A DNA stretch of 64,000 bases from Nocardia arizonensis. GTDB lineage: Bacteria; Actinomycetota; Actinomycetes; Mycobacteriales; Mycobacteriaceae. The stretch's first letter is position 1, and every line of letters begins with the position of its first letter. The notes under the pieces were generated by a model. That model did no database searches. It had not been told where the DNA came from and was given only the letters and a program-made list of their open reading frames with translations. The stretch is taken from the NCBI RefSeq assembly GCF_001310275.1, contig NZ_LGYZ01000129.1, positions 1 through 64,000 of the forward strand, written 5' to 3'. Both the position numbers and the translations under genes were made by a program. Of the stretch, positions 26,365 through 35,497 are shown in pieces.

Positions 26365-28488
26365 GTGAGCGAACTGCCCGGCGCCATCGGACCGACCGAC
26401 ATCGCGCGCGGACCGCTGCGCCCGATCGAGCTGGCCACCGGCGCGGTCCTCGGCGGGGTCACGGTCGGGTTGATCACCGTCGGGTCGGTGATCCCCTTCG
26501 CCGCCGCGCTGCAACTGGTCGCCGCGGTGCCGATGGGGATGCTGGCCCATCGCTACCGGGTGCGCGCACTGTTCACCGCGACCGTCGCCGCCACCCTTGT
26601 CACCTTCGTGGCCGCGGGCCTCATGCCCGCACTCGGCGTCATCGCCACGGCCACCATCGGCGGCATCATCGGCGGGGTGAAGCGCCGCGGCGGCGGTTTG
26701 CTCGCGGTTTTCGTGCTCTCGATTCCCGCCGCGCTGCTGTGGGCGGGCTTCTCCATCGGATCACTGCTGATCTTCGGGCGTACCCGGGAACTGTTCTTCG
26801 ACACCATCCGCAATACCGCCGACGGTCTCCAGCGACTCGCGGCCCGCCAGCCGCAGTTGGAACCGGTCGGGCGCGCGGCGGCCGACCTCACCGACTTCAC
26901 CCTGCGCTGGTGGTGGGTCGTTGTCGGCGGCGGCGTCGCCACTGGCGTGATCTTCAGCGCGCTGATCTCCTGGTGGATACTCGGATCGGTGCTTGACCGG
27001 CTGGCCTGGCTGCCCAGCCGGGACCGGCTCGACGCACCCGCCGACGATCGCCCCATCCAGCCACTGCCGGTCACCCTGCACGCGGCCGGCTTCCGGTACC
27101 CGAATACCGCCGTCGCCGCGCTGAGCGATATCGACCTCACCGTGCGGGTCGGCGAATTCGTCGCCGTCGTCGGCCACAACGGTTCGGGAAAATCCACCCT
27201 CACCAGGCTGCTCGCGGGTCTGCCACCGACCTCGGGCACGGTGACGCGACCCGGGTCGGCCGGACTGGGCCATATCGGCGGCACCGCGCTGGTGCTGCAA
27301 CGTCCCGAGAGCCAGACGCTCGGCGTTCTGGTCGCCGACGACGTGGTCTGGGGTCTGCCCGACGACGTCGCCGCGCAGACCGATATCGACGCGCTGCTGA
27401 GCGAGGTCGGCCTCGCGGGCATGGGCGGGCGGGAGACCGCGACCCTGTCCGGCGGACAGCAGCAGCGCCTCGCGGTGGCCGCCGCGCTGGCGCGCCGCCC
27501 CGCCCTGCTCATCGCCGACGAGGCGACCTCCATGATCGACCCGGAGGGCCGCCGGGAGTTGGTCGCCCTGCTGGCCGATCTGCCCGTGCGCCATCCGATG
27601 GCGGTGGTGCTGGTCACCCATCACGAAGCCGATGCCGCGGCGGCCCATCGCGTCGTGCACCTGGCGGCGGGCCGCGCGGTGGACCGGCTGCCCGCGTGGC
27701 CGCGGCCCGTTCGCGACAGCCGACGCCGCCCGATGGGCCCGACGGTGCTCGAACTGCGCGGGGTGAAACACACCTACAATCGCGGCACCCCGTGGGAGGC
27801 GCCCGCGCTGCACGGTGTCGACCTCACGGTCCGCCGCGGCGAGGCGCTGCTGGTGGTGGGCGGCAACGGTTCCGGCAAGTCCACGCTCGCCTGGATCATC
27901 GCCGGACTGATCACGCCGACCTCGGGGCGCTGCGAGCTCGCGGGCAGATCGAGGGGCAGGCGATCGGGCCGGGTCGCGCTGGCCTTCCAGCACTCGCGGC
28001 TGCAATTGCAGAAGCAGACCGTGGGCGAGGAGATCGCCGACTGGGGCGGGCGCGTCACCGGGTCCGGCGCGGTCGGGCGGGCCTTGGACTCGGTCGGACT
28101 CGATCGCGCGCTCACCGCGCGCTCCATCGAGGAACTGAGCGGCGGACAGGCCAAGCGGGTGGTGCTCGCGGCCATCGTCGCCAGCCGCGCGCAGGTGGTG
28201 GTGCTGGACGAGCCGCTGGCCGGACTCGACCCCGGCGGTCGCGCAGACATCGTGGAACTGCTCGCGCGGCTGCGTGATTCGGGGATGACCCTGATCATCA
28301 TCTCGCACGACGTGGCCGATATGGCGGCGGTCTGTGATCGCACCGTGCACCTGGAGGCCGGGCGCATCCCGGACAGCCGACCGGTCGTCGACCCCGCGCC
28401 CGTCTCCGAACACCGCGATACCCGCCCCGCGCCGCTGCCCCATCCGGGCGACGCGGCCTGGCACGTCGACAATGGAGGACGCCGATGA
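26365..28488 (+). CDS. ECF transporter S-A-A fusion protein
   Basis: 707 aa. Residues about 25-210 are a membrane domain with five to six helices resembling a DUF2232-type substrate-binding (S) component. Two ABC ATPase domains follow: the first has Walker A GHNGSGKST at 270-278, signature LSGGQQQR and Walker B LLIADEATS; the second has GGNGSGKST, LSGGQAKR and VVLDEPLAGLD. This matches the design of M. tuberculosis Rv2326c. With the T protein encoded next door (4-base overlap) it should import a vitamin or metal; which one cannot be told. GTG start. Confidence 0.85.
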   Translation: MSELPGAIGPTDIARGPLRPIELATGAVLGGVTVGLITVGSVIPFAAALQLVAAVPMGMLAHRYRVRALFTATVAATLVTFVAAGLMPALGVIATATIGGIIGGVKRRGGGLLAVFVLSIPAALLWAGFSIGSLLIFGRTRELFFDTIRNTADGLQRLAARQPQLEPVGRAAADLTDFTLRWWWVVVGGGVATGVIFSALISWWILGSVLDRLAWLPSRDRLDAPADDRPIQPLPVTLHAAGFRYPNTAVAALSDIDLTVRVGEFVAVVGHNGSGKSTLTRLLAGLPPTSGTVTRPGSAGLGHIGGTALVLQRPESQTLGVLVADDVVWGLPDDVAAQTDIDALLSEVGLAGMGGRETATLSGGQQQRLAVAAALARRPALLIADEATSMIDPEGRRELVALLADLPVRHPMAVVLVTHHEADAAAAHRVVHLAAGRAVDRLPAWPRPVRDSRRRPMGPTVLELRGVKHTYNRGTPWEAPALHGVDLTVRRGEALLVVGGNGSGKSTLAWIIAGLITPTSGRCELAGRSRGRRSGRVALAFQHSRLQLQKQTVGEEIADWGGRVTGSGAVGRALDSVGLDRALTARSIEELSGGQAKRVVLAAIVASRAQVVVLDEPLAGLDPGGRADIVELLARLRDSGMTLIIISHDVADMAAVCDRTVHLEAGRIPDSRPVVDPAPVSEHRDTRPAPLPHPGDAAWHVDNGGRR

Positions 28489-29222
28489 GCACGGTACTGC
28501 TGCGCCAGGTGCCGGTGTCGAGTCCGGTGCACGATCTGTGGGCGGGCACCAAGATGATCGGCGCGTTCCTGATCAGCGTGCTGCTGATGTTCTGGCCCAG
28601 TTGGATCGCACTCGGGGCCATGGCGCTGTTCCTGGTTGTCATCGGCATCGTCGCGCATCTGCCGCTCGGCACCCTGCCCCGGCTGCCGTGGTGGTTCTGG
28701 GGACTGATCGGCCTCGGCGCCCTGCTCAACGCCCCGGTGGGCGCGGCCGCGGTGCTGCGCTACGCCCAGGTCGTGGTGTTCGGCCTGATCCTGGTGGCGG
28801 CGTCGTTCCTCATCGCCTGGACCACCCCGATGGGCGATATCGCCCCGGCACTGGCGACCATGGGCGCACCGCTGCGCAGACTGCGGATACCGGTCGACGA
28901 ATGGGCCGTTGTGGTCGCGCTGACCCTGCGCGGCCTGCCCCTGCTGCTCGAGGAGATCAGGGTGTTGCGGGCGGCGCGCAAACTGCGGCCGAAGGACGGC
29001 GTGCTCGACCGGGCGGCGGACAGTCCGCTCATCGATATCCTCACCGCGGCCATGGCCGTGGCGACCAGGCGGGCCACCGAACTCGGCGAGGCCATCACCG
29101 CGCGCGGCGGCACCGGCGCGCTGACGGCCCATCCCAGTTCGCCCACCCGCCGCGACGGCCTCGCTCTCGGGATCGTCGTCGTGGTCTGCGCGGGATCGGT
29201 CGCGCTCGATCTGCTGATCTGA
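28485..29222 (+). CDS. ecfT: ECF transporter T component (EcfT/CbiQ-like)
   Basis: 245 aa with about five transmembrane helices and a cytoplasmic coupling region that ends in VATRRATELGEAITARGG, the Ala-Arg-Gly motif by which EcfT grips the ATPases. Resembles Rv2325c. Its ATG overlaps the fusion gene's TGA as ATGA, so stoichiometric synthesis is expected. Converges with the lipase gene, 55 bp away; no obvious terminator hairpin was seen there. Confidence 0.83.
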   Translation: MSTVLLRQVPVSSPVHDLWAGTKMIGAFLISVLLMFWPSWIALGAMALFLVVIGIVAHLPLGTLPRLPWWFWGLIGLGALLNAPVGAAAVLRYAQVVVFGLILVAASFLIAWTTPMGDIAPALATMGAPLRRLRIPVDEWAVVVALTLRGLPLLLEEIRVLRAARKLRPKDGVLDRAADSPLIDILTAAMAVATRRATELGEAITARGGTGALTAHPSSPTRRDGLALGIVVVVCAGSVALDLLI

Positions 29223-29277
29223 ACCGCCCGCGCCGCCGAACACCACACGGTGCGCCGAGGACCGACGCGAAGGGCGG

Positions 29278-30507
29278 CTACCGCACTCGGCAACCCGGTG
29301 CGACGGGCCGACCGGCGAAACGATCCGCGAGATAGTCGAACGCGCCGCCGAACTCGACCACCGCCGTCGGATTGTGTCCGGGCAGCGGCGACAGCCGGTG
29401 GGTGACGGCGGCGCCGAGCGCGCAGTAGCGTCCGACCAGACCGATGAAACCATCTGCCGGAATCACCTCGTCGGATGCGCTGTGGTACAGGTACATCGGC
29501 GTCGACGGCGCCGCGCCGCCCAGTTCCTGCGCCGCCAGGGCGGCGCGGAAATTCGGCTGCGACAACAGATCCGGGACGGAGGCGAACTCCTCCACCCGCG
29601 CGTCGCGGTATTTCGGCAGCAGATCCTCACCGCAGGCGTCGCCGTCCTCGGCCAGCATGGCCGCGCCACGGGCGTTCAACAGCGCCCCGATGCCCGCCTC
29701 GGGATTGTTGCGGGTGACGGCGTGCACGATGAGCACGGCGAGGCCGGCCTGACCGGTGCCGTCGACGTGACGGGCGATCGCGGTCCAATCCGCGGGCACG
29801 CCCCCCGCACTCACCCCGACCAGGCGCACTTCGGGGGCGTAGGCGGGCTGGAGTTCGGCGGCCCACAGGGATGCGTACGCACCGCCGGAGTACCCGTAGG
29901 CGGCGACGGGTCCGGCGGGTCCGATACCGCCCGCGCCGAAGGCCAAGGCGGCGCGAATGCCGTCGAGCACGCCGCGACCCGCGTTCACCCCGTCCAGGAA
30001 TCGGGCATCCTGACCGTCGTAGTCGCTGGTCACCACGGCCCAACCGCGCAGGAGCGCCGCGGCCATGAACGGCGAGTCGATCAGGGTGTTGAATCCGCCG
30101 GTGGTGCTGCCGCGCAGGGTCCGGGATGGTGCGCACCGCGCGCCGAGGCTGTCCACCGCGACCTGATACGACAGCACCGGACGCGGTCCGCCACCGAGCC
30201 AGGGCAGATCGGCGACCATGACGGTGGTCGCCTGCGCGACCGGGCGCTGCCGGGAATCGGTGCTCCGGTACAGCACCTGCCAGGCCGAAATCGGCAGCGG
30301 CAGACCGAACAACGCGATGGACCGGGTGCGCAGCACCGCGCCATCGGGATATCCGGCGAGTTCGGCGGGCGCGACGTAGAACGGGTCCGATTCGGAGGGC
30401 CCGGGATCGGCCACCGCGGGCGGCAAGGGCGCCGACGCGATCGCGGCAACGGCCAGTACTGCGGCGAATATTGTTCGCGGGCCGCGCTTTTCATGACAGG
30501 TGCGCAT
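29278..30507 (-). CDS. Secreted LIP-type lipase/esterase
   Basis: 409 aa. Residues 1-35 are a signal peptide (RTIFAAVLAVAAIASAPLPPAVADP), cleaved after VAD or nearby. The alpha/beta-hydrolase core has nucleophile Ser in GYSGGA, Asp in HSASDEVIP and His in LPGHNPT, the arrangement of the secretory LIP lipases. Expected to hydrolyse lipid esters outside the cytoplasm. ATG at 30507 with GGGGAGG five bases upstream; an upstream in-frame extension of 84 residues is rejected. There are several Cys residues, perhaps one disulfide. Confidence 0.85.
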   Translation of the reverse strand: MRTCHEKRGPRTIFAAVLAVAAIASAPLPPAVADPGPSESDPFYVAPAELAGYPDGAVLRTRSIALFGLPLPISAWQVLYRSTDSRQRPVAQATTVMVADLPWLGGGPRPVLSYQVAVDSLGARCAPSRTLRGSTTGGFNTLIDSPFMAAALLRGWAVVTSDYDGQDARFLDGVNAGRGVLDGIRAALAFGAGGIGPAGPVAAYGYSGGAYASLWAAELQPAYAPEVRLVGVSAGGVPADWTAIARHVDGTGQAGLAVLIVHAVTRNNPEAGIGALLNARGAAMLAEDGDACGEDLLPKYRDARVEEFASVPDLLSQPNFRAALAAQELGGAAPSTPMYLYHSASDEVIPADGFIGLVGRYCALGAAVTHRLSPLPGHNPTAVVEFGGAFDYLADRFAGRPVAPGCRVR

Positions 30508-30730
30508 GACGCCTCCCCTGCTCCGCGAGGCGTCGATCCACCTCGACGAGACTTCGAACGGTACTGCGGTCGAGGTCGCCGCGGCAATGGGGCGAGGGCC
30601 GGGCAATACCTTCGCCTGCGTGTCCGGTGCACGAAATCGCCCGCGCCACAGCGGTAATGGGTCCGTCCAAGCGACCGGTGTCCTCGGCACGGTGCCGACC
30701 GGTCGGCCCGGCTTCGCGGCGCGACGGTTC

Positions 30731-33058
30731 CTACGGCCGGCGCGCGGCATCGTCGGCACCCAGCCAGGCCGGATGCCACAGCCTGCCGGTCTCGGTCCAG
30801 TTCATGTAGCGCACCGAACCGGTGATGCGCGGGGTCACCCAGACCGCCTCCTTGCGCTCCTCGGCGGTGAGTTCATTGGCGAACGGGCTGGTGCGGCGTT
30901 CGGACCGGCCGAGCCGCCGCGCCAGCTCCCGCATATCCGTATCGCCGAAACCGGTCCCGACCCGACCGACGTAGAAGAGTTCGCCCTCGTGTGGAATGCC
31001 TACCAGCAGCGACTTGAACCCCCGCGCGGCACTGCGCCGCCAGCCGCCGACCACCACCCGCTGGATACGCCAATTTCGCTGCTTGACCCACGAATGTCCG
31101 CGCTTGCCCGGCAGATACACCGAATCCTTGCGCTTGGCGACCACCCCCTCGAGTCCGTGCCGGATGCTGTGGTCCAGCGCCCGCGCCCCCGGACCGTCCA
31201 GCCGTGGCGGCACCGTCAGCGAGGGCGAATTCGCCGCCAACGCCTCCAACACCCGCCTGCGGTCGGTGTAGCGCTTACGCAGCAACGAGGTGCCGTCGAG
31301 ATAGAGCACGTCGAAGGCGACGAACACCGCGCGAGCGGCATCGGCGCGCAACAGCCCCAGATTGGCGATGCCGTGATCGTCGAAGACCACCGCCTCCCCG
31401 TCGAGCACGACACTGTGCTCGGCCAGCTCGTCGGCCATGATCGCCAGACCCGGATAGCGGTCGGTCACCGTATTGCCCGCGCGGCTGCGCAAGGTCAGCG
31501 CACCGTGATCGATTTCGGCGATGAGCCGGAACCCGTCCCATTTGGTCTCGAAACACCACTCCTCGTCGTCCAATTCGGCGATATCGCCCGTTGTCGCCAA
31601 CATGGGCGACAATCCGCGGGGGAACTTCGCCTGCCCACGGGCGGTGACGATGATCCGCGGCTGCGCCCGCACGGGATCGGACGGATCGGCGCGGTCCTGC
31701 TCGCGCATCAGATGCATGAGCCACTGTTTGCCATCGGTCCTGATCAAGGCGTAGCGGCCGGTCAGGCGGCGACCGTGGAAAGCGACGATGACCTCGTCCT
31801 CGCGCCATTTCTCGGTCTCGTAGGTGCCCTCGTCCCAGATCGTCATCTCGCCCGCGCCGTATTCGCCCTCGGGTATCACGCCGTGGAAATCCAGATACTC
31901 CAGTGGATGGTCCTCGGTGTGCACGGCGAGCCGATTCTGGTCGGGACTCGTCGGCGGCCCCTTGGGCACCGCCCAGGACACCAGCACCCCGTCACGTTCG
32001 AGCCGCACGTCCCAGTGCAATCGCCGCGCGTGATGTTCCTGCACCACGAACCGGTCACCGGAACCGGGCGTCGGCGCCGACGGCGGTACCGGTTCCGGGG
32101 TGCGCCGCGGATCGCGCATCGAGCGGTAGCGGGCGAGCGCGTCGTCGGGAGACGAAGGCGCGCAATCGGCGGCCAGGGGCGGGTCGAGGTCTGCCAGCAG
32201 GTCACCGTCGTCGCGGTAGCGGGCGAGTACCTCGTCGAAACGCAGGTGCCGCAGCCGTTCCCCGTCCTCGATCTCGGCCCAGGTGCGGGGGGCCGCGGCG
32301 TTCGGCTCGGCGCGGCCGCGCATGGAATACGGGGCGATGGTGGTCTTGGCCGGATTGTTCTGACTCCAGTCCACGAAGACCTTGTCGTCGCGCACCGATT
32401 TCGCCATCGTCGCGGTCACCAGATCGGGATGCAGTTTCGCGAGATTGGTGGCGACCTGTTTGGCCACCGTCGACGCGCCACCGGGACTCAGCGGGCGCTG
32501 CAACGGGACATAGAGGTGAATGCCCTTGCTGCCGCTGGTCACCGGAAAGGCGCGCAGCCCGATCCCCTCGATCATCTCCCGCACCAGCACCGCGACCCGC
32601 GCGCATTCGGCCAGTCCGGCCCCCGGGCCGGGGTCGAGATCGAAGACCAGCCGGGTCGCCGCGCCCATCTCCGCGGCGTCGAAACGCCACTGCGGCACAT
32701 GCACTTCCAATGCGGCCTGCTGACCGATCCAGGCGAGTCCCGCCTCGGAATCGATGACCGGGTACACGACGCGGCGATCGGAATGCTCGACGGTGCGGCG
32801 TTCGATCCACGGCGGCGCGTGCGCGGGCAGGTTCTTCTCGAAGAACGAGGGTTCCTCGACGCCGTTGGGCCAGCGTTTCCTGGTCACCGGCCGTCCGGCG
32901 ATGTGGGGCAGCATGGCGGGAGCGATCGCGGCGTAGTAGGCGATCACCTCGCCCTTGGTGGTCCCGGTCCGCGGATACAACACCTTGTCGAGATTGCTCA
33001 GCTCGACATCGACACTCGCCTCGCCGGGACCGCCACCGAATTTCCGGCGGGACACCAT
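30731..33058 (-). CDS. ligD: NHEJ ATP-dependent DNA ligase LigD
   Basis: 775 aa, three-domain LigD in mycobacterial order. Residues about 10-290 are the polymerase/primase domain (DLDPGPGAG with the metal-binding D-x-D, TSGSKGIHLYVPL). Residues 330-440 are the phosphoesterase domain (VVQEHHARRLHWDVRLE, HTEDHPLEY). Residues 470-770 are the ligase domain, with the nucleotidyl lysine in ETKWDGFRL. It seals and fills double-strand breaks with Ku. No ku gene is in the window; in M. tuberculosis it is adjacent. A hairpin sits 17 bases upstream of its ATG. Confidence 0.92.
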   Translation of the reverse strand: MVSRRKFGGGPGEASVDVELSNLDKVLYPRTGTTKGEVIAYYAAIAPAMLPHIAGRPVTRKRWPNGVEEPSFFEKNLPAHAPPWIERRTVEHSDRRVVYPVIDSEAGLAWIGQQAALEVHVPQWRFDAAEMGAATRLVFDLDPGPGAGLAECARVAVLVREMIEGIGLRAFPVTSGSKGIHLYVPLQRPLSPGGASTVAKQVATNLAKLHPDLVTATMAKSVRDDKVFVDWSQNNPAKTTIAPYSMRGRAEPNAAAPRTWAEIEDGERLRHLRFDEVLARYRDDGDLLADLDPPLAADCAPSSPDDALARYRSMRDPRRTPEPVPPSAPTPGSGDRFVVQEHHARRLHWDVRLERDGVLVSWAVPKGPPTSPDQNRLAVHTEDHPLEYLDFHGVIPEGEYGAGEMTIWDEGTYETEKWREDEVIVAFHGRRLTGRYALIRTDGKQWLMHLMREQDRADPSDPVRAQPRIIVTARGQAKFPRGLSPMLATTGDIAELDDEEWCFETKWDGFRLIAEIDHGALTLRSRAGNTVTDRYPGLAIMADELAEHSVVLDGEAVVFDDHGIANLGLLRADAARAVFVAFDVLYLDGTSLLRKRYTDRRRVLEALAANSPSLTVPPRLDGPGARALDHSIRHGLEGVVAKRKDSVYLPGKRGHSWVKQRNWRIQRVVVGGWRRSAARGFKSLLVGIPHEGELFYVGRVGTGFGDTDMRELARRLGRSERRTSPFANELTAEERKEAVWVTPRITGSVRYMNWTETGRLWHPAWLGADDAARRP

Positions 33059-33074
33059 ATGTCGACTCCGTGCC

Positions 33075-33100
33075 GGGAACCGGCGACCGCCGGTTCCCGC
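33075..33100. terminator. Hairpin between antitoxin-like gene and ligD
   Basis: Perfect 11-bp stem (CGGGAACCGGC at 33075-33085 with its complement at 33090-33100) and a 4-nt loop. It may end the antitoxin-like transcript. No T run follows, and its closeness to the ligD start suggests it could instead fold into the ligD leader. Confidence 0.5.
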
Positions 33101-33106
33101 CGCACG

Positions 33107-33313
33107 TCAGTCGTGGTGGCCGGGGTGCTCGGGCGGGACCACCTTCTTGGCGGCCTGCTTGCCCTTGGCGATCTTGTCCGAATATTTGCCGCTGGTCTTC
33201 TGGTCGATGAAGTCGCCCGCCTTGTCGACGGCCTCGTTGATCTTGGGCGCGTTCTTGGCGGCCGCGTCCTTGCCCTTGTCGACCAGCTTCTTCAGGTTGT
33301 CTGCCAGACTCAT
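33107..33313 (-). CDS. MT0933-type antitoxin-like protein
   Basis: 68 aa, Lys/Asp-rich: MSLADNLKKLVDKGKDAAAK, then INEAVDKAGDFIDQKTSGKY and a basic helix. The pattern matches the MT0933/Rv0909 family, annotated as an antitoxin in M. tuberculosis. No toxin gene is next to it: the neighbours are LigD and an MBL hydrolase. It may therefore be a stand-alone small stress protein. Longer in-frame starts encode unrelated basic sequence and are rejected. Confidence 0.75.
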   Translation of the reverse strand: MSLADNLKKLVDKGKDAAAKNAPKINEAVDKAGDFIDQKTSGKYSDKIAKGKQAAKKVVPPEHPGHHD

Positions 33314-33365
33314 GTGCCGTCGTTCCTCTCGTATCGCCGAATGGGGTCGAACAACGGGGTGGGTA

Positions 33366-34511
33366 TCACCCCACATTTTCCCACCAAGAGTGGCTCGGCG
33401 GGAGGGCCAGCGGATCGACACGCTCGCCCGGCATGGGCACAGCCACCGCGGTGCCCACCGCCCGCGCCGCCTCGACCATTCGCCGCACCGGCTCCGACCA
33501 GCCGTGGAAGGCGAGGTTGAAGGTGGCCCAGTGGATGGGGACCAGCAGTCCGTGCCCCGGATCACCGACGCACAGATCGGCGTGCGACCGGACCGCCTCC
33601 TCGGGATTCATGTGCACGTCGGGCCAGTTCTCGTCATAGGCGCCGATGGGCAACAGGGTCAGATCGAAGGGGCCGAGTGCCGCGCCCGCCTCGGCGAACG
33701 CCTTGGTGTAGCCGGAGTCACCGCCGAAATACACCCGCCGCGTCGGGCCGACGATCGACCACGACGCCCACAGCGTGGTGTTGCGCAGCAGCCCGCGACC
33801 CGAGAAATGCCGGGCCTCGGTGCAGGTCAGGACCAGATCGGTGCCGTCGCGTTCGCGACCGAGCGCGGCCAGCGACACCGAACCGCCCCAATCCAATTCG
33901 ACGATCCGATGTTCGGGCACACCCCAGTGCCGCAGATGCGCGCCGATGCCGACCGGCACCAGAAACGGGGTGGACTGGCCGTCGACGAGGGCCTTGACGG
34001 TCGCCTTGTCGAGATGGTCGTAGTGGTCGTGGGAGATGACGACCGCGTCGACCTCGGGCAGATCCGACAGCGGCGCGGGCACCGGATGCAGGCGCGCCGG
34101 ACCCACCAGCGGCGAGGGCGAGACCCGTTCGCTCCACACCGGATCGGTGAGGACGCGGTAGCCGTCGATCTCGACCAGCGCGGTCGCGTGCCCGTACCAG
34201 GTCACCGCCAGATCGGCGGCCTGGGCCGGAACCTCGGGCGTCCGCGTCGGCACCGTGGCGCTCGGGCGACCGGCATTGCGTCTGGTCAGCGCCGAATACA
34301 GCAGCGCGGGAACGGCGCCCGCGGCCAACTGACTGCTCGGCTCGGTGTTGTGGAACCGGTAGTCGCGATAGGTGGTGGCGCCCGCGGCGTAGGGCTGGAT
34401 CGCCGAGATCGACGCGCCGATCGCCGACGGGATGTCCCACGCCGCGCGAACCACCCAGGTGATACCGAGGCCTCCCGCGGCGACGCCCAATATCTTCCGC
34501 ACACTCGTCAT
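33366..34511 (-). CDS. MBL-fold metallo-hydrolase, Rv0906 type
   Basis: 381 aa with an N-terminal hydrophobic segment (about 5-30) that could be a signal anchor. The metallo-beta-lactamase fold is clear: HDHYDHLD binds two metals, followed by ARHFSGRG, GGDSGYT and PIHWATFNLAFHGW. It resembles the NAPE-PLD/UlaG group that hydrolyses phospholipid-like or lactone substrates. M. tuberculosis Rv0906 lies beside echA6 as here, so the pairing is conserved though its substrate is unknown. Confidence 0.8.
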   Translation of the reverse strand: MTSVRKILGVAAGGLGITWVVRAAWDIPSAIGASISAIQPYAAGATTYRDYRFHNTEPSSQLAAGAVPALLYSALTRRNAGRPSATVPTRTPEVPAQAADLAVTWYGHATALVEIDGYRVLTDPVWSERVSPSPLVGPARLHPVPAPLSDLPEVDAVVISHDHYDHLDKATVKALVDGQSTPFLVPVGIGAHLRHWGVPEHRIVELDWGGSVSLAALGRERDGTDLVLTCTEARHFSGRGLLRNTTLWASWSIVGPTRRVYFGGDSGYTKAFAEAGAALGPFDLTLLPIGAYDENWPDVHMNPEEAVRSHADLCVGDPGHGLLVPIHWATFNLAFHGWSEPVRRMVEAARAVGTAVAVPMPGERVDPLALPPSHSWWENVG

Positions 34512-34537
34512 GGTGGTCTGCTGTCCTTGCTCCCCCG

Positions 34538-35266
34538 CTATCGGCCAACGAATTTCGCCGAACGCCGCTCCTGTCGCGCCAGCCGACCTTCCTTGGCGTC
34601 GGCGCTGGCCCAGGCGGCCTCCAGCGCCTCGCGCTGCGGCGCGGGCTCCGGTTCCCTGGTCCCGTCGTCATTCAATACCAACTTCATGTGCCGCAACGAC
34701 AACGGCGCGAGTTCGGCGATGGATTTCGCCCACGCCTGCGCGTCGGCGAGCGTGCCGAGACGGTTGGCGAATCCGAAGGTGTAGGCGTCCTGGGCCGACA
34801 CCGTCTCCGCGCCGAGCAGCATGGTGCGCGCCGGACCGCCGCCGATCAGCGACACCAGTCTGCGCACCGTCCAGCGATCCACCGAGATGCCGAGTCTGGC
34901 GGCCGGTATGCCGATATAGGCGTCGGGGGCGACGACCCGCAGATCCGAGGCGATGGCGACCTGCACGCCCGCGCCGAGCGCACCGCCGTTGATCGCCGAG
35001 ATCACCGGCACCGGAACCGACTCGATGGTGTGCAGCATGTCGAACAGGCCGTCGAGGAACGAATCGGAGTACACGCCCGACAGATCCGCGCCCGCGCTGA
35101 ACAGCGGTCCGCGCCCGGTGAGCACGATCACCCGCGCGCCATCGGCGACAGCGGCGAGCACAGCCTCGCGCAACGACGTCACCAACTCGGCGTTGAGCGC
35201 GTTGCGACGTTCCTCACGTTGCAGTTCGACGGTGACGACATCACCGTCGCGGCTGACTCCGAGCAT
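34538..35266 (-). CDS. echA6: Enoyl-CoA hydratase-like protein EchA6
   Basis: 242 aa crotonase-fold protein of EchA6 type. It shows ERRNALN, GADLSG and INGGALGAGVQVAIASDLRVVAP, which form the oxyanion-hole and acyl-CoA region. The catalytic Glu pair of true hydratases is not obvious. M. tuberculosis EchA6 binds long-chain acyl-CoA and delivers it to mycolate synthesis. Shares its neighbourhood with the Rv0906-like hydrolase and accD3, matching Rv0904-0906 order. ATG with few alternatives. Confidence 0.82.
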   Translation of the reverse strand: MLGVSRDGDVVTVELQREERRNALNAELVTSLREAVLAAVADGARVIVLTGRGPLFSAGADLSGVYSDSFLDGLFDMLHTIESVPVPVISAINGGALGAGVQVAIASDLRVVAPDAYIGIPAARLGISVDRWTVRRLVSLIGGGPARTMLLGAETVSAQDAYTFGFANRLGTLADAQAWAKSIAELAPLSLRHMKLVLNDDGTREPEPAPQREALEAAWASADAKEGRLARQERRSAKFVGR

Positions 35267-35339
35267 GCTTCCTCCCCAACTCGCGGTGTCCTTCGGTCAT
35301 CTTCACAATGCCACAGCCCGCGGCCGCCGCCACCGAAGG

Positions 35340-35489
35340 CGATACCACGGACAGCTCGCCACCCGGGTCGCCGCGGACCCGCGCGTGCACCTGATCGGCT
35401 ACGGACCATCGGCAAGCACGATCGGGGCCAACCGCGCCGGACGGGCCGCCGCGGTCGAACTCACCCGCTATCCGGAATCGTCCGCCTGA
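35340..35489 (+). pseudogene. FAD/NAD(P)-dependent oxidoreductase C-terminal remnant
   Basis: About 50 codons on the plus strand read GQLATRVAADPRVHLIGYGPSAS and then TIGANRAGRAAA up to TGA at 35489. DPRVHLIGYGPSASTIGANRAGRAAA, shown here in part, is the recognisable C-terminal FAD-binding tail of flavoprotein oxidoreductases. No start or upstream homology remains before the divergently placed echA6. It is the last trace of a deleted gene. Confidence 0.6.
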
Positions 35490-35497
35490 CCGGGCGG

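Noticed and set aside
24326..26368. Long alternative frame over the monooxygenase
   Set aside because: Arg-rich shadow; the 492-aa frame has FAD and NADPH motifs.
33107..33313. Toxin-antitoxin pair
   Set aside because: No toxin frame is next to the antitoxin-like gene.
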